Positions 1 to 5,752 of a DNA stretch of 21,593 bases are shown here, piece after piece (the first letter of the stretch is position 1; the number at the start of each line of letters is the position of its first letter). Position numbers and translations under genes: made by a program. This stretch comes from Gammaproteobacteria bacterium UBA2810 (GTDB taxonomy: Bacteria > Pseudomonadota > Gammaproteobacteria > Enterobacterales > Succinivibrionaceae): positions 32,795 through 54,387 of the forward strand of contig DEHC01000083.1 of NCBI GenBank assembly GCA_002351705.1, written 5' to 3'. The notes beneath the pieces were generated by a model, which did no database searches, was not told where the DNA came from, and saw only the letters and a list, made by a program, of their open reading frames with translations.

Positions 1-99
1 CCCGGTACTGTGTTCCCATACGAAGATCCCCCTGTCAATTATGGCGGATCTCATTATAGCTTAAAAAGCGAAATATCATGTGTTACATAGTACTAGGAA

Positions 100-273
100 T
101 TAGTTACAGAAATCCCAAACAGTATATTGCATCCGACATGCTGGCTTGGGATTTTTTGTCAGTTTTCCCCAGTTGCCGCCGACGGACTCTGCCAGCAGGA
201 ATTCTATTTTGTCTCTGAGCCGCGTCATTGATTGAGCATCTGCCTGTTGGGCACTCCTCGCCAAGTCAGTCAT
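100..273 (-). CDS. Small hypothetical protein or gene remnant (57 aa)
   Basis: An ATG at 271-273 opens a 57-codon frame ending in TAA at 100-102. It begins MTDLARSAQQ and has an amphipathic, charged middle (TRLRDKIEFLLAES) that looks protein-like. The only ribosome-site-like sequence, AGGA, is just two bases from the ATG, which is poor. The last third overlaps the terminator hairpin, so the natural C-terminus may have been lost or replaced. I do not recognise the family. It may be a fragment of the mobile element whose end lies at 299-354. Confidence 0.2.
   Translation of the reverse strand: MTDLARSAQQADAQSMTRLRDKIEFLLAESVGGNWGKLTKNPKPACRMQYTVWDFCN
110..157 (+). terminator. Rho-independent terminator
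   Basis: AAATCCCAA (110-118) pairs perfectly with TTGGGATTT (146-154), and the T run spans 152-157. The 27-nt loop contains a minor GCAT/ATGC pairing. It would end transcription entering from a gene left of the window. The long loop lowers confidence. Confidence 0.6.
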
Positions 274-298
274 CTTCCTAGGTACTTGCCTGATTTGA

Positions 299-354
299 TT
301 AATTTTTGTACAGTATTTTACACAGCATCTTCTGCTTCAAATTCGCGAATTTTT
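299..354 (-). repeat. Mobile-element end remnant, copy 1
   Basis: This 56-bp segment matches 1189-1244 at 47 of 56 positions in the same orientation. On the minus strand both copies read as the last residues of a protein, KIREFEAEDAV here, followed by a stop and then by CTGTACAAAAATTAA, which looks like an element terminus. Upstream of the tail the frame stays open for about 20 codons back to a stop near 408. The parent protein is probably a transposase, but the family is not identified. Confidence 0.5.
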
Positions 355-485
355 ATTACGTTAGTGAATGCACAGGTGACTGCAGAATCTGTCTGACCTT
401 ATTTTTAATTTATTTCCCTACCGCTAGACGGATCACGATAGAAAAGTGGTAGAGAAAAATATATGTGCATTAAACGTGCATTGTA

Positions 486-514
486 TTGCAAACAACCCGA
501 ACTTAATCTAATAT
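486..514 (+). promoter_or_regulatory. Promoter of dinJ-yafQ
   Basis: A -35 box TTGCAA (486-491) and a -10 box TAATAT (509-514) are separated by exactly 17 bp. The -10 lies inside the first copy of a 16-bp tandem repeat. Antitoxins of the DinJ class usually repress their own promoter, so placing a repeat over the -10 and start region would suit autoregulation. Confidence 0.6.
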
Positions 515-530
515 GAACTTAATCTAATAT
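499..530 (+). repeat. Tandem 16-bp direct repeat at the TA promoter
   Basis: GAACTTAATCTAATAT occurs twice, head to tail and identical, at 499-514 and 515-530. Each copy carries a -10-like TAATAT, so the duplication may give a second promoter as well as two operator half-sites. It lies about 30 bp upstream of the dinJ start codon. Confidence 0.75.
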
Positions 531-561
531 AAATAGAAAGAGTAAGCGGAGTGGCTTAATC

Positions 562-843
562 ATGGCGGCAAATGCAAATGTGAATGTCACGTTGAGAATG
601 GATAAAAACTTAAAGCAGAGGCTTCAAGAGCTGCTTTCAAATCTTGGACTTGATATGACGACCTATTTTACGATGTCAGCAAGGCAGGCTGTAAGAGAGC
701 AGTGTATTCCATTTAAAGTGACTATGGAAGTTCCGAATGCTGAAACTAGGAAGGCAATGAAGGATACCATTGAAGGTAAAGGGCTCAGCAAGGAATATTC
801 TTCATTCGAGGAGATGATGAGGGATATTGATGCTGAAGATTAG
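562..843 (+). CDS. dinJ: Type II antitoxin, RelB/DinJ family
   Basis: This 93-residue protein should bind and neutralise the YafQ-type toxin encoded directly downstream and repress the shared promoter. The N-terminal half (VNVTLRMDKNLKQRL, then a helical stretch through residue 50) is the ribbon-helix-helix DNA-binding and dimerisation unit of DinJ/RelB antitoxins. The acidic C-terminal half, ending MMRDIDAED, would be the toxin-wrapping tail. The ATG is preceded by GGAG at about 10 bp. The stop codon overlaps the toxin gene by 14 bp, the usual translational coupling for such pairs. Length matches the family. The gene is AT-richer than the core genes to its right, consistent with horizontal acquisition. 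Confidence 0.88.
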   Translation: MAANANVNVTLRMDKNLKQRLQELLSNLGLDMTTYFTMSARQAVREQCIPFKVTMEVPNAETRKAMKDTIEGKGLSKEYSSFEEMMRDIDAED

Positions 844-1108
844 GTATCAGACTTCCTTCAAAAAGGATATAAAAAGAATTCAGAAACGTGGATATGACAT
901 TTCACTGATGAAACCAGTGATTGATGCTTTGGCCGCTCAGCAGGAACTCGATGAAAAATATCATGATCATGCTTTATCGGGGGATTGGCGTAGATTTCGT
1001 GAGTGCCATATCACGCCGGATTGGCTGTTAATATACCGGGTGGATAATGGAGATCTGATTCTGTTTCTTTCCAGAACAGGTACACATAGTGATTTATTTG
1101 GTCTTTAA
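830..1108 (+). CDS. yafQ: Type II toxin, YafQ family mRNA interferase
   Basis: This 92-residue protein belongs to the YafQ branch of the RelE superfamily, ribosome-dependent endoribonucleases that cut mRNA during translation. The residues known to matter in E. coli YafQ have counterparts here: His47 (YHDHALSG), His60 and Asp64 (CHITPDW), and His86 and Phe90 (GTHSDLF). The enzyme therefore looks intact. I chose the ATG at 830 over a TTG at 827 because GAGGG at 819-823 sits six bases upstream. The start lies inside the last codons of the antitoxin gene. The module is flanked on both sides by remnants of the same mobile element. Confidence 0.9.
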   Translation: MLKIRYQTSFKKDIKRIQKRGYDISLMKPVIDALAAQQELDEKYHDHALSGDWRRFRECHITPDWLLIYRVDNGDLILFLSRTGTHSDLFGL

Positions 1109-1120
1109 CTATAAAGCCAG

Positions 1121-1147
1121 GGCTGACGGAAGTGGCATGGGTCAGCC
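1121..1147 (+). other. Hairpin downstream of yafQ
   Basis: GGCTGAC (1121-1127) and GTCAGCC (1141-1147) form a perfect 7-bp stem with a 13-nt loop, 12 bp after the toxin stop codon. No T run follows directly, so it may protect the mRNA 3' end or act as a weak terminator rather than a classical one. Confidence 0.4.
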
Positions 1148-1188
1148 GTAGCAGTGCCTGATAGTTTTATTGAAACATCCTGTTCTGG

Positions 1189-1244
1189 TTAATTTTTGTA
1201 CAGAACTTCACACAGCCTTTTCTGCCGCAAATTCACGGATTTTT
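1189..1244 (-). repeat. Mobile-element end remnant, copy 2
   Basis: Direct repeat of 299-354 at about 84% identity. On the minus strand it reads KIREFAAEKAV, then a stop, then CTGTACAAAAATTAA. Upstream the coding similarity continues (AVTA/AVTC, then Lys-rich) but with a frameshift, so this copy is decayed. It lies 80 bp after the yafQ stop. Confidence 0.5.
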
Positions 1245-1376
1245 CTTTACTTTTTTAGCTGTAACCGCATAAATTCCAACGCAACAGCCGTTTACGCAAA
1301 AAACAAAATAAAGTGATCCGTATCGCAAACTTTACTCTATTTTGTTAAAATCTCGTGAAAATGCGGGAGGCCGTAC

Positions 1377-1649
1377 ATGCAGAATCTTCTTCTCACTTTT
1401 GTCATGACCGTCGGGGTTTTCATCGGTGTGTTCATCCTTATGTCACTCGGGTATTTTGTCTACCACGTGGCAATCAAGGGCACCTGCGCGCAGCTCCGTG
1501 AAGTCGGTTTCGACTGCGACTGCAAGACCCCCTGCGTAAGGCGCAGAATCAAGAACTTCTTTGCCGGAAAGGATACCGAGGCCAAGGGCCCGAGCAAGGA
1601 CGAGATGATTGAGCAGTCGGAGAAGCTGAATGTCAGAGTCGAAAAGTAG
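1377..1649 (+). CDS. nqrM: Na+-NQR maturation protein NqrM
   Basis: This is a 90-residue small membrane protein of the NqrM (DUF539) family, required for assembly of the sodium-pumping NADH:quinone reductase, probably by delivering iron to its cysteine-ligated site. One transmembrane helix spans roughly residues 4-29. It is followed by the family's cysteine cluster: Cys37 in KGTCAQL, then Cys47, Cys49 and Cys53 in FDCDCKTPC. The start is set by a strong GGGAGG six bases upstream. The gene overlaps apbE by 20 bp. In many relatives nqrM and apbE follow nqrABCDEF; here the toxin-antitoxin strip lies immediately to the left, so any nqr operon must be further away. Confidence 0.88.
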   Translation: MQNLLLTFVMTVGVFIGVFILMSLGYFVYHVAIKGTCAQLREVGFDCDCKTPCVRRRIKNFFAGKDTEAKGPSKDEMIEQSEKLNVRVEK

Positions 1650-2736
1650 CGCTCCCGGCTTATCCATACTGCTCTCCGCAGCCATTCTTGCCGGGATCAT
1701 GGGCTGGACCGGCCGCGGCATCGCTGATCACAACGACGGCGCACAGCAGCCGTCAGGGCAGGAGGCAGCCGCCAGGACTGAGCCTATCACCGCCGGCGGC
1801 ACCGGCATGGGCACCTTCTACAGCCTCAAGGTCAACGGTGACTACCCCGGTGGCCAGGAGGCGCTTGCCCGTGACTCTGAGGAGATAGTCCGCAGGATCG
1901 AGAAGGAGATCTCGACCTTCGACAGAAACTCCGAGCTTTCGAAGTTCAACAGCTACCAGGGCACCGGCAGGTTCGAGGTCTCGCGCGACACCGCAATAAT
2001 GGTTGCCGAGACCATGCGCCTCGGGAAGAGCATCGGCGGCGCGACCGACATCACGGTCTTCCCGCTCGTCGACCTCTGGGGCTTCGGCCCGGACAAGAAG
2101 CCCGAGGGCTTCGTGCCCGATGACGCGTCGATTGAGAAGGCGAAGGCGCTCCTCGGGCTTGACCGGCTCCATGTCATCGTGGACGCCGGCAGGTACTACC
2201 TGCAGAAGGACTTCCCGGAGCTCCATGTTGACCTCAGCACCGTGGGCGAGGGCTACGGCGCGGACCGCTTCGCCGAGCTCATGGACAGAAAGGGCGTGAA
2301 GAACTACCTCGTGCAGATTGCGGGTGCCTCGCGCTCGAGGGGCATCTCGCCGAGCGGCCGCCCGTGGCGCATCGCGATAAACGGCCCGCAGCGCGGCGAG
2401 GATACGGCGATGGAGACCATAGTCCCTCAGGAGATGGCCGTCAGCACCGCGGGGAGCTACCGGAACTATTTCGAGAAGGACGGGAAGCGCTTCTCCCACG
2501 CGATTGATCCGGTGACCGGAAGGCCCATCGATCACCGCACGGTATCCGTTACGGTAATCGCGCCGACCGCCCTTGAGACTGACGCGCTTGACACCGGGCT
2601 CCTGGTACTCGGCGTCGACCGCGCGCTTGATTACGCTGAGAAAACAGGGCTCCCGATCTACTGCATCGTGAAGGACAGGAACGGTGAGTTCGTGAGCCGC
2701 TACAGCAGCGCGTTTAAGAAGTATCTCGCTAAATAG
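1630..2736 (+). CDS. apbE: FAD:protein FMN transferase ApbE
   Basis: This 368-residue flavin transferase covalently attaches FMN, taken from FAD, to threonines of Na+-NQR subunits on the outer side of the inner membrane. Family landmarks are GTGMGTFYSLKV near residue 57, the LWGFGPDKKPEG loop, AVSTAGSYRNYF, SHAIDPVTGRPI and, near the C-terminus, APTALETDALDTGLLVLG, the last carrying the metal-binding Asp/Thr region. A hydrophobic segment at about residues 10-26 directs export. It has no lipobox cysteine, so the protein is probably an anchored or signal-peptidase-I form rather than the lipoprotein seen in E. coli. GGAG sits seven bases before the ATG, inside the end of nqrM, so the two genes are coupled. 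Pairing with nqrM supports a role in Na+-NQR maturation. Confidence 0.92.
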   Translation: MSESKSSAPGLSILLSAAILAGIMGWTGRGIADHNDGAQQPSGQEAAARTEPITAGGTGMGTFYSLKVNGDYPGGQEALARDSEEIVRRIEKEISTFDRNSELSKFNSYQGTGRFEVSRDTAIMVAETMRLGKSIGGATDITVFPLVDLWGFGPDKKPEGFVPDDASIEKAKALLGLDRLHVIVDAGRYYLQKDFPELHVDLSTVGEGYGADRFAELMDRKGVKNYLVQIAGASRSRGISPSGRPWRIAINGPQRGEDTAMETIVPQEMAVSTAGSYRNYFEKDGKRFSHAIDPVTGRPIDHRTVSVTVIAPTALETDALDTGLLVLGVDRALDYAEKTGLPIYCIVKDRNGEFVSRYSSAFKKYLAK

Positions 2737-2820
2737 GCCCCGGGGCCCTGCCCCGCGGCCTCTGCCGCTCCCCGGGAGGAACGGCGTGAACTGGCTTATG
2801 CCCGCCTGAATCAAGGTTCC

Positions 2821-2870
2821 GGCAGACCTAAGTCAGTTGATCCGGACTGCAGCGCCTTTCGGGGTCTGCC
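2821..2870 (+). promoter_or_regulatory. Structured leader hairpin of the ispE-prs operon
   Basis: GGCAGACC (2821-2828) pairs perfectly with GGTCTGCC (2863-2870), enclosing 34 nt. Inside are a second possible hairpin (CAGT 2834-2837 with ACTG 2846-2849, overlapping an alternative AGTC/GACT pairing) and a short UUCG-containing loop near 2857. It ends 26 bp before the start codon of the operon's first gene, close enough to affect translation initiation. No T run follows, so it is not an ordinary terminator. It matches no riboswitch class that I recognise. Confidence 0.4.
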
Positions 2871-2896
2871 TGGTGGTTTACTGACAGGAAAGGAAA

Positions 2897-3628
2897 ATGG
2901 GAAACAATTCAGCAATGCGTTCGATCGGGGGCTGGTTCCTGCATAACTTCGCGATCTTCGTGATTATGCTTGCCATGCTCTTCCATCATCTCTACTGGCC
3001 GGTCAGCGCCTTCTTCGCGGGCTGCATCGTGCTTATGCTTGCCTTCCAGATCCTCCGCTCCGACGTGTTCTCCGCGTTCGGCATCGGGGTGTTCTGCGCG
3101 CTTGTGCACTTCGCCATCGACCGCTCGTTCCGCTTCGCGGGGCTTATCCCGGTCGTAAGCGAGGTAGCGCTCTTCGCGGTCACCGTGCTCATCCTCTATC
3201 TCATCTACTTCGCCGCAAACCTCCTTGGCGAGTCCGGGATCACGGGCTCGGTGTGGGTCCTCGTCGGGACCCTGGTGGTCTTCTACTCCCTGTATTTCCT
3301 CCCCTGGGGGCACAGGTACCTCGGCTTTGACCACCTTGAGATCAAGAGCTACCTTCCCTGGCTCATAATCTCGGTCGGCATGGCAGGCTTCCTCTTCTAC
3401 ATGCTGAGCCTCGGGATCCTGCACCTCTTCTGGGCGGTGCTCTTCCACTTCCTCGTCTGCCTGTTCTGCTATTTCTTCAGCATGGACATGCACTTTCTGA
3501 GGTGTGTCACGGGCAGCTGCAACGTTGACGGATATATCCTCGATGCCGCCTGGCAGGTCATCAGGATCCACCTGCCCATACTCGGCTTCATCTTCCTCCG
3601 CATGATAGTAAAGGACAAAATGCAATGA
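2897..3628 (+). CDS. Unknown polytopic membrane protein
   Basis: I do not recognise this 243-residue protein. It is highly hydrophobic, with about seven or eight membrane-spanning segments (roughly residues 12-32, 36-53, 58-78, 80-105, 112-135, 148-170, 172-195 and 215-236) and only short loops. Many His, Phe and Trp residues lie at the membrane borders. The longest soluble piece, near residues 195-214, carries two cysteines (RCVTGSC). AGGAAAGG precedes the ATG. Its stop overlaps the ispE start in an ATGA, so it is co-translated with ispE. Several gammaproteobacteria have lolB at this position; this protein has no lipoprotein signal and is not LolB. Confidence 0.85.
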   Translation: MGNNSAMRSIGGWFLHNFAIFVIMLAMLFHHLYWPVSAFFAGCIVLMLAFQILRSDVFSAFGIGVFCALVHFAIDRSFRFAGLIPVVSEVALFAVTVLILYLIYFAANLLGESGITGSVWVLVGTLVVFYSLYFLPWGHRYLGFDHLEIKSYLPWLIISVGMAGFLFYMLSLGILHLFWAVLFHFLVCLFCYFFSMDMHFLRCVTGSCNVDGYILDAAWQVIRIHLPILGFIFLRMIVKDKMQ

Positions 3629-4491
3629 CGGCACCCAGGAAACTTGTCCTTCCCGCCCCCGCGAAGCTCAACCTGTTCCTCTATGTGAACGGCAGGAGGC
3701 CGGACGGCTACCATGAGCTGCAGACGCTGTTCTGCTTCCTTGATCACTCGGACATCATCACGCTCGAGGTGAGGGACGATGACAAAATCACTGTTTCACC
3801 TGAGATCGAGGGCGTGAGGACCGAGGACAACCTCATGTACCGCGCCGCCATGCTGCTCAGGGAGAAGACCGGCACCTCAAAGGGTGCCTCAATCTCAATC
3901 AGGAAAATACTCCCGATGGGAGGCGGCCTCGGCGGCGGCTCGAGCGACGCCGCGACCGTCCTCCGGGGGCTCAACATCATCTGGGAGACCGGGCTTACCG
4001 TTGACGAGCTTGCCGTGCTCGGGCGTCAGCTCGGCGCAGATGTGCCGGTATTCGTCAGGGGACACGCGGCGTTCGCCGAGGGGGTAGGCGAGGTTCTCAC
4101 CGAGACGAACCTCAAGCGCGGCACTGCTGTCGTCATTGTCCCTGACGTGCAGGTGTCAACGAAGGAAGTCTTCACCTCGCCGGATCTGCCGCGCAGCACC
4201 CCGAAGAGGCCGTTCTCCGAGCTCAAGAAGCAGGCCTGGAGCAATGACTGCGAGCCGCTCGTGTGCCGGATGTACCCCGAGGTTGATAAGTGCCTGTCAT
4301 GGCTGATAAAATGGGGTCCGTCACGGATGACCGGAACGGGAGCGTGCGTCTTCTCCGTATTTGATGACGCGGAGAGGGCGGAGATGGTCATGCGCAGGAT
4401 GCCGGCCGGCTGGCGCCGTTTCGCCGCGCCGGTCCTGAGCGTCTCTCCCCTTGTAAGGTCTCTCGAGAATCAATCCGGGACAGAGGCTTAG
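3625..4491 (+). CDS. ispE: 4-diphosphocytidyl-2-C-methyl-D-erythritol kinase IspE
   Basis: This GHMP-family kinase phosphorylates 4-diphosphocytidyl-methylerythritol at the 2-hydroxyl, a middle step of the MEP isoprenoid pathway in the cytoplasm. At 288 residues it has the normal length. Visible motifs are the substrate-end PAPAKLNLFLYV with Lys14 and Asn16, RPDGYHEL, the glycine-rich ATP loop MGGGLGGGSSDAA at residues 98-110, and LGADVPVF with the catalytic Asp139. The C-terminal MTGTGACVFSVF stretch is the third GHMP motif. The gene starts inside the stop of the membrane-protein gene and is followed by prs 37 bp later, matching the conserved ispE-prs order of gammaproteobacteria. Confidence 0.96.
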   Translation: MTAPRKLVLPAPAKLNLFLYVNGRRPDGYHELQTLFCFLDHSDIITLEVRDDDKITVSPEIEGVRTEDNLMYRAAMLLREKTGTSKGASISIRKILPMGGGLGGGSSDAATVLRGLNIIWETGLTVDELAVLGRQLGADVPVFVRGHAAFAEGVGEVLTETNLKRGTAVVIVPDVQVSTKEVFTSPDLPRSTPKRPFSELKKQAWSNDCEPLVCRMYPEVDKCLSWLIKWGPSRMTGTGACVFSVFDDAERAEMVMRRMPAGWRRFAAPVLSVSPLVRSLENQSGTEA

Positions 4492-4528
4492 CCGCTGTTC
4501 CATCTTCTCATAAATATTGAGGTATATT

Positions 4529-5476
4529 GTGTCAGACATGAGACTGTTTGCCGGCAACGCAACTCCGGAGCTCGCCGGCAAGATCGCTGCCCGTCTTAAG
4601 ACCAAGCTGGGTGACGCGACTGTGGATCGTTTCAGCGATGGTGAGGTTCACGTTCAGATCAATGAGAACGTCCGCGGCTGCGATGTGTTCGTAATCCAGT
4701 CCACCTGCGCTCCCACCAATGACAACCTGATGGAGCTCCTCGTCATGATCGACGCGCTCCGCCGCGCATCCGCAGGACGCATCACCGCCGTCATCCCCTA
4801 TTTCGGCTATGCCCGCCAGGACCGCCGCGTACGCTCCGCACGTGTGCCCATCACCGCGAAGGTTGTCGCTGACTTCCTCTCGAGCGTCGGCATTGACCGT
4901 GTCATCACCGTTGACCTCCACGCAGAGCAGATCCAGGGCTTCTTCGACGTGCCCATCGACAACCTGTTCGGCAGCCAGGTTCTCATCGAGGACCTCAAGA
5001 GCAGGACCTTCGAGAACCCTGTAATCGTTTCCCCTGACATGGGCGGCGTTGTGCGTGCCCGCGCCATGGCGAAGCTCATGAATGACATCGACATTGCCAT
5101 CATCGACAAGCGCCGTCCCCGTCCGAACGTCTCCCAGGTCATGAACATCATCGGCGAGGTTGACGGACGCGAGTGCATCATCATCGACGATATGGTCGAC
5201 ACCGGCGGCACCCTCTGCCACGCTGCTGACGCCCTCAAGGAGCGCGGCGCGAAGAGCGTTGTAGCCTACGCCACCCATCCGGTCCTCTCCGGCAAGGCCG
5301 CAGAGAACATCATGGGCTCCAAGATCGATGAGATCGTCGTAACCGACTCCATCCCTCTCACTGATGCCATCAAGGCAACCAAGAAGGTAAGAAGCCTGTC
5401 CCTCGCTCCGATGCTCGCAGAGGCAATCCGCCGCATCAACAACGAGGAGTCCATTTCCGCAATGTTCGACTGCTAA
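4529..5476 (+). CDS. prs: Ribose-phosphate pyrophosphokinase Prs
   Basis: Prs makes PRPP from ribose 5-phosphate and ATP, the entry point to purine, pyrimidine, NAD, histidine and tryptophan synthesis. The 315-residue product is very close to E. coli Prs throughout: DMRLFAGNATPELA at the N-terminus, FSDGEVHVQINENVRG, the regulatory FGYARQDRRVRSARVPI loop, SPDMGGVVRARA, the PRPP-binding IIDDMVDTGGTLC, and the terminal RRINNEESISAMF. A longer frame opens at TTG 4517, but the GTG at 4529 has GAGG six bases upstream and gives the N-terminus expected by comparison (M-S-D-M-R-L-F), so I chose it. It is the last gene of the operon and is followed by a strong terminator. Confidence 0.97.
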   Translation: MSDMRLFAGNATPELAGKIAARLKTKLGDATVDRFSDGEVHVQINENVRGCDVFVIQSTCAPTNDNLMELLVMIDALRRASAGRITAVIPYFGYARQDRRVRSARVPITAKVVADFLSSVGIDRVITVDLHAEQIQGFFDVPIDNLFGSQVLIEDLKSRTFENPVIVSPDMGGVVRARAMAKLMNDIDIAIIDKRRPRPNVSQVMNIIGEVDGRECIIIDDMVDTGGTLCHAADALKERGAKSVVAYATHPVLSGKAAENIMGSKIDEIVVTDSIPLTDAIKATKKVRSLSLAPMLAEAIRRINNEESISAMFDC

Positions 5477-5504
5477 TCAGCCACCGGAAAGGACAGAAAA
5501 TGAA

Positions 5505-5526
5505 GGGAGCTGCGGCTCCCTTTTTT
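5505..5526 (+). terminator. Rho-independent terminator of the ispE-prs operon
   Basis: GGGAGC (5505-5510), a TGCG loop and GCTCCC (5515-5520) are followed by six T residues (5521-5526). It lies 28 bp after the prs stop. Confidence 0.92.
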
Positions 5527-5657
5527 ATTGGAGCTGCAGGCCATGCTTGCGCACGCACTAAAGCGCCGGAGTGGCTGAGTAACAAAACACGCTTCTGCTT
5601 TTCCCTGATCCTGTCTGCTTTAACGTGAGGCATGCGCAGTTTTTCTGTGAAGCGCTG

Positions 5658-5697
5658 AACCATTATTGGTTCTGATAGAATAGGTCAGTTACTGACC
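5658..5697 (+). promoter_or_regulatory. Two palindromes upstream of the AAA/PD-(D/E)XK gene
   Basis: AACCA-TTAT-TGGTT (5658-5671) and the perfect 15-bp palindrome GGTCAGTTACTGACC (5683-5697) flank a -10-like TAGAAT (5676-5681). The spacing suggests repressor sites bracketing a promoter for the gene starting at 5753. The -35 is poor, and no regulator gene is adjacent. Confidence 0.45.
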
Positions 5698-5752
5698 AAA
5701 TCACACGTATCTGTTGCCCGGAAAGCAGTTCATAGCTGCAGGGAGCGCAATC

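Larger units (their letters stand above)
1..561. other. AT-rich gene-poor strip before the toxin-antitoxin module
   Basis: No confident gene lies here. The strip holds a terminator near 110-157, a doubtful 57-residue reading frame on the minus strand, a 56-bp remnant of a mobile-element end at 299-354, and the dinJ promoter with a tandem 16-bp repeat at 486-530. Base composition is clearly more AT-rich than the core genes further right, which fits an accessory insertion region. Confidence 0.6.

Noticed and set aside
2736..2747. Palindrome GGCCCCGGGGCC at the apbE stop codon
   Set aside because: Self-complementary with no loop and no T run, so it is not a convincing terminator; likely a product of local GC-rich sequence.
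1753..2814. 353-codon minus-strand open frame
   Set aside because: Antisense shadow of apbE.
2821..2870. Considered whether the leader hairpin could be a tRNA
   Set aside because: It is only 50 nt long, has no T-loop GGTTCGA sequence and no CCA-type end.
2909..3634. 241-codon minus-strand open frame rich in Glu, His and Asp
   Set aside because: Antisense shadow of the membrane-protein gene; its charge comes from reversed hydrophobic codons.
4532..5278. 248-codon minus-strand open frame
   Set aside because: Antisense to prs, which is conserved throughout.
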